Shown here piece by piece: positions 6,052 through 13,229 of a stretch of 14,546 bases of DNA. The DNA comes from Pseudobdellovibrio sp. GTDB lineage: Bacteria > Bdellovibrionota > Bdellovibrionia > Bdellovibrionales > Bdellovibrionaceae. The stretch spans positions 1 to 14,546 of the forward strand of contig JANWIU010000005.1 in assembly GCA_025449725.1 (NCBI GenBank). The letters run 5' to 3'. The notes below the pieces were generated by a model. It made no database searches and had not been told where the DNA came from. It was given only the letters and a program-made list of their open reading frames with translations. Numbering within the stretch: the stretch's first letter is position 1; every line of letters begins with the position of its first letter. A program made the translations under genes and the position numbers.

Positions 6052-7333
6052 AAAAACACTGAGTGAAATCTTCAAAGGCTTTTCAAAGTTTACTTATGGG
6101 GAACGTCTTGAGCTTTTGAACGAAGCAGACGTTCTGTCGAAACAAGAAATTAATTATTTAAAGCAAGGCGGTCTTCAAGATGTGAAGCTGGCCGAAAAGT
6201 TCGTAGAGAACGTCATTGGCTATTTTCAGCTTCCTTTAGGTGTAGCTACAAATTTTAATATTGATGGCCGTGATTACGTTATCCCAATGGCCGTAGAAGA
6301 AACATCAATAATTGCAGCAGCCAGCAAGACGGCAAAATGGGTCCGTGAATGCGGGTCGATCAGAACAGAAACGATCGGCAATAACATCATTGGGCAGATT
6401 CAGTTTGCTAAAATTAAAAATTTTGAAAATTTTCAACGTCACCTTTTGCAACAGAAGAATTTTTTGATTGAACTTGCAAACCGAGAAGTGGCTTTTGGAC
6501 TCGTGGCCCGCGGTGGCGGTGTTACAGATATTCAAATTCGTCATTTAGACCGCGGTGATGGCGAAGTGATGGCTATTATTCACATTTACATGAATCCATG
6601 TGATGCCATGGGTGCAAATGTTATTAATCAGGTTTGCGAGTACTTAAAAGAACCGATCGAACAATTCACAGGTGAGAAAGTCACGATGTGTATTTTGTCG
6701 AACCTGGTTGATTCAAAACTGACACGCGCCAGTGTGACTATCGACAATATCGAACATTCTTTATCTGAAAAAATCGAAGAAGCTTCGCTTTTTGCAGAGC
6801 TTGACCCGTACCGTGCGGCTACTAACAACAAGGGTGTTTTAAACGGTATCGATCCTATCTTGATTGCAACCGGCAATGACTGGCGCGCGGTAGAAGCCGG
6901 CGTTCACGCCTATGCGGCCCGCGACGGGCAGTATCGCTCTATCACAAAATGGCGAAAAGTCGGCAATCAATTGATCGGGATATTTGAAGCTCCGGTAATT
7001 GTGGGAACGGTCGGCGGTGTAACGACGCTTCATCCGTCTGCAAAGTTGGCTATGAAAATGCTGGGAGTAGATTCTGCGAATCACCTGGCACGAGTGGCGG
7101 CAGCGGTTGGATTAGTTCAAAACCTTGGAGCATTGAGAGCATTGACTACAGTTGGCATTATTGAAGGCCACATGAAGCTTCATATCAAGAATTTGTCTCT
7201 TGGTGCAGGAGCAACTGAAATTGAAATGCCGGCCATGGTAAAAAAATTGGAAGAAATTCTTTCTATGCGTAAGCGTATTTCTCTTTCTAACGCTGTTGAA
7301 GTTCTAAAAGACCTCCGTGAAACCAATCACTGA
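6035..7333 (+). CDS. mvaA: Hydroxymethylglutaryl-CoA reductase, class II (degradative-type fold)
   Basis: Reduces HMG-CoA to mevalonate with two NAD(P)H, the committed step. The 432 residues have no membrane anchor, as in bacterial class II enzymes such as that of Pseudomonas mevalonii. Visible motifs are ENVIGYFQLPLGVATNF (58-74), EETSIIAAAS (88-97), DAMGANVINQ (190-199), NNKGVLNGI and GNDWRAVEAG, GTVGGVTTLHPSAKLAM and GHMKLHIKN. By spacing with the P. mevalonii enzyme the catalytic set is Glu88/89, Lys266, Asp282 and His379; all are present. Cofactor preference cannot be read safely. ATG 6035 lies inside the end of fni, with AAGGTG before it; the next gene overlaps the 3' end by 17 bases, so translation is likely coupled. 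In this setting it acts in biosynthesis despite the class name. Confidence 0.96.
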   Translation: MAQLVKKTLSEIFKGFSKFTYGERLELLNEADVLSKQEINYLKQGGLQDVKLAEKFVENVIGYFQLPLGVATNFNIDGRDYVIPMAVEETSIIAAASKTAKWVRECGSIRTETIGNNIIGQIQFAKIKNFENFQRHLLQQKNFLIELANREVAFGLVARGGGVTDIQIRHLDRGDGEVMAIIHIYMNPCDAMGANVINQVCEYLKEPIEQFTGEKVTMCILSNLVDSKLTRASVTIDNIEHSLSEKIEEASLFAELDPYRAATNNKGVLNGIDPILIATGNDWRAVEAGVHAYAARDGQYRSITKWRKVGNQLIGIFEAPVIVGTVGGVTTLHPSAKLAMKMLGVDSANHLARVAAAVGLVQNLGALRALTTVGIIEGHMKLHIKNLSLGAGATEIEMPAMVKKLEEILSMRKRISLSNAVEVLKDLRETNH

Positions 7334-8216
7334 TATTAATTTTAAAATTCCCGGTAAGACTTTTTTAGTCGGCGAGTACGCTGTATTGCTTGGTGGTTCG
7401 GCCTTGGGTTTGGCGACCGCTCCTTGCTTTGAGTTCAGTATTGGCGGTAAAGAAGTAACCACGTTTCATTCTGACAGCCCAGCCGGTAAGTATTTAAGCC
7501 GGCACTCTACTAACCACGAAATTAATTTTAAAGATCCGTATTTGGCTCAGCAGGTGACCGGCGGATTCGGGCGTTCGACTGCAGAATATCTGGCCGTTAT
7601 TACTCCGTCTCTTATCAAACAAAAGGCCGGAATTTTTGAAATCTTAAAAGAATACCGGGATCTTCATTCACAGCAAAAAGTAAAGCCCAGCGGGATTGAT
7701 CTGGTGTTTCAGTACATGGGCGGTGTTACACTGGCCGATCAGCAACTGAACATGTTTCAGAACTTTGACTGGAATTTCACGAGTTTAGATTTTGCTTTGA
7801 TTTACTCCGGTATGAAAGTACCGACGCACGAGCATTTGGCTTCTCTTGATCTATCTGCACTTAGTGAGCTTCCGAAGTTGTCTTCGCTTATTTGTGATTT
7901 GTATTCCGCAAATAATGAATCTGAATTTTTATACCAGATGGGGCAGTGGTGCGAATTATTGAAATCTAAAAACCTCACGCATTCTCATTCGCTTGAAATT
8001 CGAAACTTACTTGAGAGTACCGGAATCATTAAGCTGGTTAAACCATGTGGGGCGCTTGGTGCCGACGTGCTGATCGTGTTTTTTGACCGTGCAGATAAAA
8101 AGCAGGTTCATCAGCTGTTAAGGGAACAAAGATATAAGTTTGTTGCAGGGTCTGAAGATCTGGCGCCGGGATTAGTTTCTCAATTGCGGCCGTACTGGAG
8201 TCAAAATGTGGGTTGA
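7317..8216 (+). CDS. mvaK2: GHMP kinase, probable phosphomevalonate kinase
   Basis: Likely phosphorylates mevalonate-5-phosphate to the diphosphate. The 299 residues begin with KIPGKTFLVGEYAVLLGG (10-27); the GEYAV form is typical of phosphomevalonate kinases, whereas mevalonate kinases have GEHAV. The ATP loop is divergent: GGFGRSTAEYLA (82-93) instead of GLGSSAA, though Gly, Gly and Ser/Thr positions remain. KPSGIDLVFQYMGG (123-136) fits the SGxD region. The third motif VKPCGALGADVLIVF (241-255) corresponds to KPSGAGGGD of the family. The start is GTG, 17 bases inside mvaA, with a poor ribosome-binding site. mvaD overlaps its 3' end by 11 bases. The other GHMP kinase of the operon looks like mevalonate kinase, so by elimination this is the second kinase. 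Substrate is inference. Confidence 0.7.
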   Translation: MKPITDINFKIPGKTFLVGEYAVLLGGSALGLATAPCFEFSIGGKEVTTFHSDSPAGKYLSRHSTNHEINFKDPYLAQQVTGGFGRSTAEYLAVITPSLIKQKAGIFEILKEYRDLHSQQKVKPSGIDLVFQYMGGVTLADQQLNMFQNFDWNFTSLDFALIYSGMKVPTHEHLASLDLSALSELPKLSSLICDLYSANNESEFLYQMGQWCELLKSKNLTHSHSLEIRNLLESTGIIKLVKPCGALGADVLIVFFDRADKKQVHQLLREQRYKFVAGSEDLAPGLVSQLRPYWSQNVG

Positions 8217-9186
8217 AGCGTCTGCTCCTTCTAATATTGCATTGATTAAATACATGGGAAAAGTTGATGCGCTCGGAAACAAGCCGACTAACTCTTCTTT
8301 TTCTTATTGTCTTGAAAAACTTCGCACTTTTGTGCGCATCAAAAAAAATCCTGAATTATCCCAGGATATTTGGACGCCCTTCATGCGTGAAGATTTACGG
8401 CCGATAGAACTTAGTGAAAAGGGCCGCGAAAAATTTTTGAACCATTTTGGGTTTTTAAAAAGAGAATTCAAATTGGAGGGATTTTACGTCATTGAATCGG
8501 CAAATAATTTTCCTTCTGACTGCGGGCTTGCCAGTTCGGCCTCAAGTTTTGCGGCGCTGACCTTGGCGGCTCATAACTGCATGATCGAACAAAGCGGCGG
8601 CAGCAAAATGGGTTACCGGCCAAAAGAGTTAGCCAAACTTTCACAGCGAGGTTCAGGCTCTTCTTGCCGGTCATTTTTTTCGCCGTGGAGCTTGTGGCAC
8701 AGTCAAGGCGCTGAGATCATTCAGATACCTTACAAGAATTTAAAGCATCAGGTGTTACTCTGTGATGAGTCCGTTAAAAAAGTTTCGTCCAGCGATGCGC
8801 ATCAACGCGTTTTGACATCAGACCTTTTCAAAGGCCGGGTGGAGCGCGCCGAAGAACGCTTACAAAAATTGATTAATGCATTACGCGCGCAAAACTGGAA
8901 GCTGTCTTACCAACTTTGCTGGAATGAGTTTTGGGACATGCACATGCTGTTTCACACTTCCGTTCCATCGTTTATGTATATGAATGCCAGTACTATGAAA
9001 GCGTTAAGTACGTTACATAAGATTTGGGAAGACAAAGGTGACGGGCCTCTTGTCACGATGGATGCCGGCAGTAATGTGCATCTGCTTTATCGTGAGGATC
9101 AAACCGAAATTTACAATGAAGTCTTAAAGGTTTTCCGTAATGAAATGGCCGTATGGACAGACGAAGGTTATCTGAATAGCTTATGA
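8206..9186 (+). CDS. mvaD: Diphosphomevalonate decarboxylase
   Basis: Converts mevalonate-5-diphosphate with ATP to IPP, phosphate and CO2 in the cytoplasm. The 326 residues show APSNIALIKYMGK (7-19; usually KYWGK), KPTNSSFSYCLEKL (26-39), SANNFPSDCGLASSASSFAAL (98-118) as the ATP loop, LSQRGSGSSCRS (145-156) and MDAGSNVHLLY (285-295). Comparison with the Staphylococcus epidermidis enzyme places the known Ser139, Ser141, Arg144 and Asp283 at Ser150, Ser152, Arg155 and Asp286, all kept. That supports a true decarboxylase and not just a related kinase. It overlaps the previous gene by 11 bases and the next by 4 (ATGA), so the three are probably translated together. Confidence 0.92.
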   Translation: MWVEASAPSNIALIKYMGKVDALGNKPTNSSFSYCLEKLRTFVRIKKNPELSQDIWTPFMREDLRPIELSEKGREKFLNHFGFLKREFKLEGFYVIESANNFPSDCGLASSASSFAALTLAAHNCMIEQSGGSKMGYRPKELAKLSQRGSGSSCRSFFSPWSLWHSQGAEIIQIPYKNLKHQVLLCDESVKKVSSSDAHQRVLTSDLFKGRVERAEERLQKLINALRAQNWKLSYQLCWNEFWDMHMLFHTSVPSFMYMNASTMKALSTLHKIWEDKGDGPLVTMDAGSNVHLLYREDQTEIYNEVLKVFRNEMAVWTDEGYLNSL

Positions 9187-10067
9187 AAAGTTTTTCTACG
9201 CAGGTTCCGGGAAAGTGGATTTTAGCAGGAGAGCACGCGGTACTTCGCGGATGTGAAGCCTTGGTGTTTCCGTTGTTTTCAAAATACCTGAATTTAAATT
9301 ATACCGAAACCGATGAGGAGCTTGAACTTATTTTAAAAGGTGAGCGCACAGACGACCTTGAGCTGATCATTTGGTCAGTGTTGGAAAGAGCCTTCAACCT
9401 TTTAAACATAAAACGTACGCAGCTAAAAGGCCGTCTTGAAATCACATCAAAAATTGCTTTGGGTGGAGGAATGGGCGCGTCTGCAACATTATGTGCGGCC
9501 CTGACTGAATGGCTTGAGTATTTAGGTTATGTTAAAAGTGAAGATAAATTTTCTTTTGCAAGAAATCTTGAAAACTTGTTTCACGGTGAAAGCAGCGGGG
9601 TTGACGTAGCCGTTACGTTGAAAAAAACACCATTGGTTTTCACCAGAAATAACGGATTCAGAGAATTGCCGGTAAAACCTCTTGTTAAGCTGTATTTATC
9701 TTATTCGGGCCAGCGTGGCGTTACCCGAGATTGTGTCGAGCAAGTAAAAAATCTTCTCAGCAGTGATCCGGAACGTGGTCAAAAAATCGATCTTCAAATG
9801 CAAGAGAGCGTAAACGAATTAAAAGTTTTGCTTGAAAAGGGCGGAACCTTAATTGAGTGGATAAAGGCCATTAAAAAATCCAACAATTGCTTTGAACAAT
9901 GGGGCCTCATTACGGATGCTGTAAAAAAGCATCAGAATTTGCTGGTAGATCAGGGCGCTCTTGCTGTTAAGTTAACCGGATCCGGGGGCGGGGGCTATGT
10001 ATTGAGTCTTTGGGAAGCTGAACCGCCTAAGAATTTGCCTTTTGAAATGATTGCCTGCTTCGCTTAA
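9183..10067 (+). CDS. mvaK1: Mevalonate kinase (GHMP family)
   Basis: Phosphorylates mevalonate to mevalonate-5-phosphate. The 294 residues begin with VPGKWILAGEHAVLRG (8-23), the GEHAV signature of mevalonate kinases. The ATP loop is LGGGMGASATL (93-103), close to the usual GLGSSAAL with Met and Ala changes. FHGESSGVDVAV (133-144) supplies the catalytic Asp141, and KLTGSGGGGYVL (263-274) is the third GHMP motif in the form expected for this enzyme. The ATG shares four bases with the mvaD stop (ATGA). Gene order differs from the mvaK1-mvaD-mvaK2 order common in Firmicutes. The product is one of two non-decarboxylase GHMP kinases here; the assignment is by motif and could be tested by activity. 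Confidence 0.8.
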   Translation: MKSFSTQVPGKWILAGEHAVLRGCEALVFPLFSKYLNLNYTETDEELELILKGERTDDLELIIWSVLERAFNLLNIKRTQLKGRLEITSKIALGGGMGASATLCAALTEWLEYLGYVKSEDKFSFARNLENLFHGESSGVDVAVTLKKTPLVFTRNNGFRELPVKPLVKLYLSYSGQRGVTRDCVEQVKNLLSSDPERGQKIDLQMQESVNELKVLLEKGGTLIEWIKAIKKSNNCFEQWGLITDAVKKHQNLLVDQGALAVKLTGSGGGGYVLSLWEAEPPKNLPFEMIACFA

Positions 10068-10085
10068 AAGTAGGATAGTGTCCCT

Positions 10086-10778
10086 ATGAAGAAGCTGGTC
10101 ATCATTCCTACCTATAACGAATTAGACAACATGAAATCTTTGTTGCCGGCGTTATTAGCGTTGCCGGAAAAATTTGAAATTTTAGTAGTTGATGACTCTT
10201 CTCCTGATAACACCGCAGGGTACGTTTTTGATTTTGGAAAGTCGGAGCCCCGTGTTCATCTTTTATTGCGAGAAAAAAAGAGCGGTTTAGGCAAAGCCTA
10301 CATTGCCGGATTCCAATGGGGTTTAGCACGCGGATTTGATGCTCTCGTAGAAATGGACGCTGATTTTTCTCACCGGCCTGAAGACTTGGTAAAAATTCTT
10401 CAAAAACTTGAATCAGAAAATGTTGTGGTGGGCTCACGCTATGTTCCGGGTGGTTCAACTGTTAATTGGGGTTTCATTCGTAAGCTAATTTCTCGCGGCG
10501 GAGGAGTTTACTCGCGCCTGATTCTCGGTTACCCGGTACAGGATTGGACCGGTGGATTTAATGGCTGGAGAGCGCAAGTTCTAAAAGATATTAAATTAGA
10601 CGAAGTTCAATCCAATGGTTACAGCTTTCAGATTGAGTTGAAATACAAAGCGCAAAAGTGTGGTTACAACGTTGTAGAAGTGCCTATCGTATTTGAAGAC
10701 CGACGTGTGGGCCAAAGTAAAATGTCTCTCAAAATTGTTCTTGAGGCGTTTTATAAAGTTTGGATGATCCGATTTTGA
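10086..10778 (+). CDS. Polyprenol-phosphate mannosyltransferase-like GT2 enzyme
   Basis: A family 2 glycosyltransferase of the dolichol-phosphate mannose synthase (DPM1) type, expected to move a hexose from a nucleotide sugar to a polyprenyl phosphate on the inner face of the membrane. The 230 residues show PTYNELDNM (8-16), VVDDSSPDNT (34-43), GLGKAYIAGF (67-76), the metal-binding MDADFSHRPED (90-100), VVGSRYVPGG (114-123), WTGGFNGWR (154-162) and EVPIVFEDRRVGQSKMS (198-214). No C-terminal membrane segment is present, so it is the short, soluble or membrane-attached form. The gene follows mvaK1 after 18 bases, with AGGA ahead of the ATG. Placement next to polyprenol precursor genes fits a lipid-linked sugar role. 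The exact sugar and acceptor cannot be told from the sequence. Confidence 0.85.
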   Translation: MKKLVIIPTYNELDNMKSLLPALLALPEKFEILVVDDSSPDNTAGYVFDFGKSEPRVHLLLREKKSGLGKAYIAGFQWGLARGFDALVEMDADFSHRPEDLVKILQKLESENVVVGSRYVPGGSTVNWGFIRKLISRGGGVYSRLILGYPVQDWTGGFNGWRAQVLKDIKLDEVQSNGYSFQIELKYKAQKCGYNVVEVPIVFEDRRVGQSKMSLKIVLEAFYKVWMIRF

Positions 10779-11176
10779 AATTTCCGTATTTACGTCACCC
10801 GGTGATTTTAGGTGCGGTACTTCTGACGGCATTAAATGACCACCTGCTTAAATCTTTATTTCATAATTTTATTACCGGCAAGTTGAGTGACTTTACGGGA
10901 CTGTTCTTTTTTCCAGTGTTTTTGTATGCGTTATTAGACTTAAAAAAAAATCCAAAAAGTTCACATGAAAAAATTAATATCAAACGCTTGGCCTGGTGCG
11001 TGTTGTATACGGACATACTTTTTATTCTCATTAAGTTTACCGGCGTGAGACTTTTATTGATGTCGGTACTGCCTGTTCAAATTGTTAATGATCCGTCAGA
11101 TGTACTTGCAATAACGGTCAATATCGCAACGGTGGCCTATGCTTACAGATTCAGAGACGAAGACAGTTTTATTTAG
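10775..11176 (+). CDS. Small membrane protein with NDHxLK and TGKLSDF motifs
   Basis: A 133-residue integral membrane protein of unknown function. I place the start at TTG 10775, which shares TTGA with the stop of the preceding gene and has GGATGA upstream (10762-10767). A TTG at 10760 would add five residues but lacks a binding site. About four membrane segments are visible: residues 8-26, 41-57, 72-90 and 108-124. Conserved-looking polar motifs are LNDHLLK (20-26), TGKLSDFTGLFFFP (34-47) and VNDPSDVLA (104-112). I recall hypothetical membrane proteins carrying NDHxLK, TGKLSDxxGL and DPxD in several phyla, without known activity. It may be the last gene of the mevalonate run; whether it takes part is unknown. 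It converges with the gene ending at 11188, only 11 bases away, and no terminator is visible between them. Confidence 0.75.
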   Translation: MKFPYLRHPVILGAVLLTALNDHLLKSLFHNFITGKLSDFTGLFFFPVFLYALLDLKKNPKSSHEKINIKRLAWCVLYTDILFILIKFTGVRLLLMSVLPVQIVNDPSDVLAITVNIATVAYAYRFRDEDSFI

Positions 11177-11187
11177 TCGCTGGTTCT

Positions 11188-11574
11188 TTAATCTAAGTGT
11201 GTGAAGTTCACGATACAGGAAGTAATGCCGTTATCTTTGCAGGTATAAACGGAAATGACGACGTTAATGGTAGATGTATCCAGACTATGTTCGCAGTTTC
11301 TTGTTAGAGCCGGCGCCAGTTCTCCGGAAATTTCCTCTCCCATATTTAAGGTCTCACTTGGTATCCCGAAAGTTATAAAGGAAGTTTGGGATGGCGAAAC
11401 AATACGGCCTTCGGTTACGGAAATCTGACCGGTAGTTGAAGTCGCATTGCTACAGTTAGTTGAAACCATATAAGAATGGGTTTCATAGCCGTATTGATTA
11501 GGACTGTATGATGTCGCAACCGTAATTAGTCCGTAAAAAGCCAAAAGCAAACCTGAAAAAACTTTATTTTTCAT
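11188..11574 (-). CDS. Small exported protein, four cysteines
   Basis: Not recognised. With the ATG at 11574 the product has 128 residues and starts with a clear signal peptide, MKNKVFSGLLLAFYGLITVA followed by TSYS. A longer reading from 11637 only adds codons that overlap the methyltransferase gene and hides the signal, so I reject it. The mature part is rich in Ser, Thr and Asn and contains four cysteines in the segments STNCSN, TRNCEHS, YTCKDN and TSCIVN, with beta-strand-like alternation (for example INVVISVYTC). A secreted or periplasmic beta-rich fold with two disulphides is inferred. The start overlaps the end of the upstream methyltransferase gene by 11 bases, so it is probably expressed with rsmG and that gene. 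Confidence 0.7.
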   Translation of the reverse strand: MKNKVFSGLLLAFYGLITVATSYSPNQYGYETHSYMVSTNCSNATSTTGQISVTEGRIVSPSQTSFITFGIPSETLNMGEEISGELAPALTRNCEHSLDTSTINVVISVYTCKDNGITSCIVNFTHLD

Positions 11575-12319
11575 TCTGTTTTCGCCATTCCCAGATTGCA
11601 AGGCTGGTTGAAACCATTGCGTTAAGCGATTCCACATTGCTGGTTGGGATATTCACGAACTTCATTACCTTTTTTTGTTCGTGCTTTAATGCCAAGCCCG
11701 GACCTTCTTCGCCAACCCAAAGTCGCACATCCTTGGGCCACTTTGCTGTCAGCAAGGACTCGCCATGAAGATCAAGTGCGTAATTAGAGCCGGTTAATGG
11801 GATTTCGCCTAATGAGAGTGTGGTTCTTGAGATTTTTAAATTCAGTGCAGCGCCTGCAGAGGCCTTGATAGCATGCGGAAGAAACGGGTGGGCGGATTCC
11901 TTTGTAAGAATCAATTCGCCGGCACCGAAAGCGACAGCCGTGCGCATGAGGGCGCCGAGATTTCGCGGGTCGCCTAAGGGGCAAACGAGCTCCAGCCCCA
12001 AAGCGGGTTTTGAGAAATCCTTTTCAGTGAGTTCGTCGTAACGGAGAATTAAAAGCGGAAACTTCGTTCCTAAAACATCTAACTCATCAAATAATTCTTT
12101 TGATAGTGCCGTTTTCTTTGCTGAAGTTTTTAATCCGGTATCTTCTTTAAATAATAAATATTCCGGCGAAAAGCCTTTGACCGGATTCTTTAAAAACTCA
12201 CTCACAAGCTTTTCACCCATGAGAAAAAACTGACGGTGCTCTTTAATTCCTTTAGCCGTTAACAGGCTTTGCCATGTCCGAAACTGAGGATTAGAAGAAG
12301 AAGAAATTTGGGTTATCAT
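11564..12319 (-). CDS. TrmH/SpoU-family RNA 2'-O-methyltransferase
   Basis: A SAM-dependent enzyme of the SPOUT class that methylates a ribose 2'-OH in rRNA or tRNA. The 251 residues comprise an N-terminal substrate-recognition part (about 1-105) and a knotted catalytic domain. The three family motifs are DPRNLGALMRTAVAFGA (117-133) with the catalytic Asn-Arg pair, WVGEEGPGL (201-209) and IPTSNVESLNAMVSTSLAI (224-242), where the canonical form ends SLNVSVAAAI. The ATG overlaps the rsmG stop by one base (TAATG), with AGGAGG just upstream inside rsmG, so translation is coupled and efficient. Which nucleotide it modifies cannot be told; it could be an RlmB-like or TsnR-like protein. In Firmicutes a gene of this family lies next to pheST; here it is one gene away and in the opposite direction. 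Confidence 0.88.
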   Translation of the reverse strand: MITQISSSSNPQFRTWQSLLTAKGIKEHRQFFLMGEKLVSEFLKNPVKGFSPEYLLFKEDTGLKTSAKKTALSKELFDELDVLGTKFPLLILRYDELTEKDFSKPALGLELVCPLGDPRNLGALMRTAVAFGAGELILTKESAHPFLPHAIKASAGAALNLKISRTTLSLGEIPLTGSNYALDLHGESLLTAKWPKDVRLWVGEEGPGLALKHEQKKVMKFVNIPTSNVESLNAMVSTSLAIWEWRKQNEK

Positions 12320-13119
12320 TATTCAACCTCCTCATCCGGATCTTCAGGCAGGGGAGCATTCTTAATTTTACGATAAACGACCAGGCGACGGTGGTTTTCA
12401 GTATGCTTCAATGTGTAGGCGATATCTTTTTCTAGTTTGTAGTATTCAGAAAGTTCAGCGGCCATTTTGATTTCAGGGTCTACACCGGGGCCCTTCATAA
12501 AGTAGACAGCGCCGCCTTCCTGAAGGCAGCTTAAGACGTTGCGTAAGGTATTAGGAATGTCCTCAACTGCACGGGTAATAACTGATTGCACCGGATAGAC
12601 AAAGTGTTCGTTGATGTTTCGGCCGATAATGTCCAGATTTTCCAGTTTTAATTCTTCGCGGACGATTTTTAGAAATTCCACGCGTTTTTGGACGCCTTCA
12701 CCTAAAAGAATTTTTTCTTTCGGATAGCGAATTTTAAGCGGAATGCCCGGGAAGCCCGGGCCGGTCCCTACGTCAATCAATGGAAACTTAATGTCTACCA
12801 TTTCAGTGATCACCATTGAATCGATGAAGTGCTTGATAGCCACATCTTTCAGTTTCAAAAGGCGTGTAAAATTCTGGTGTTCCTGATTTTTCATCAGCAA
12901 ATAGTAAAAATGGGCCAGCTTACGGCGCTCTTCGTGCGAGCACTCAAACTGATGGTTGCGGAAAATATCGGCGAACCTGTCATTGGCCTCTTCAATTTCA
13001 TAGATCCGTTCAGGCTTGAAATCTCTTTTAGGCTTCGTCAAAGGCTGATTTAAGCTGATTCCAGCCTTTTCTTTACGAGCTTTATAGGGTGAATAATTCT
13101 GCTTATTTTTGTGCGCCAC
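12319..13119 (-). CDS. rsmG: 16S rRNA (guanine-N7) methyltransferase RsmG
   Basis: Methylates N7 of G527 (E. coli numbering) in 16S rRNA using SAM. The conserved core spans about residues 55-250: NFTRLLKLKDVAIKHFIDSM (83-102), the SAM site DVGTGPGFPGIPLKI (116-130), ITRAVEDI (181-188) and YFMKG (206-210). The product has 266 residues, longer than the usual 205-240, owing to a basic N-terminal extension (residues 1-40, many Lys and Arg) and an acidic C-terminal tail. The start is GTG at 13119, supported by AAGG 6 bases upstream. It heads a minus-strand group with the SpoU methyltransferase and an exported protein, divergent from pheS. Loss of RsmG gives low-level streptomycin resistance in several bacteria. 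Confidence 0.93.
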   Translation of the reverse strand: MAHKNKQNYSPYKARKEKAGISLNQPLTKPKRDFKPERIYEIEEANDRFADIFRNHQFECSHEERRKLAHFYYLLMKNQEHQNFTRLLKLKDVAIKHFIDSMVITEMVDIKFPLIDVGTGPGFPGIPLKIRYPKEKILLGEGVQKRVEFLKIVREELKLENLDIIGRNINEHFVYPVQSVITRAVEDIPNTLRNVLSCLQEGGAVYFMKGPGVDPEIKMAAELSEYYKLEKDIAYTLKHTENHRRLVVYRKIKNAPLPEDPDEEVE

Positions 13120-13159
13120 AGTAAACCTTAAAAAATCAAAGTATCATAATGCTAAACCC

Positions 13160-13188
13160 TTGAAAAGACTAAAATTATTTCTGATAAT
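13160..13188 (+). promoter_or_regulatory. Promoter of pheST
   Basis: TTGAAA (13160-13165), a 17-base spacer and GATAAT (13183-13188) give 5 of 6 matches to each sigma-70 box. Transcription would start near 13195, leaving a short leader of about 35 bases with AGGA before pheS. No attenuator-like hairpin or T-box is visible in the 110-base gap. Confidence 0.7.
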
Positions 13189-13229
13189 ACCTAGCAAAGT
13201 TTTCACAGCATAATTGGTTAGGATTGAAT

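Noticed and set aside
10760..10774. TTG 10760 as start of the small membrane protein
   Set aside because: No ribosome-binding site; TTG 10775 has GGATGA upstream and the TTGA stop-start overlap.
11575..11637. Longer N-terminus of the exported protein from 11637
   Set aside because: It would run through the end of the methyltransferase gene and bury a clear signal peptide that starts at 11574.
13120..13229. T-box or Phe attenuator ahead of pheST
   Set aside because: The leader is only about 35 bases from the predicted start site and shows no Phe-rich small peptide, terminator hairpin or T-box sequence.
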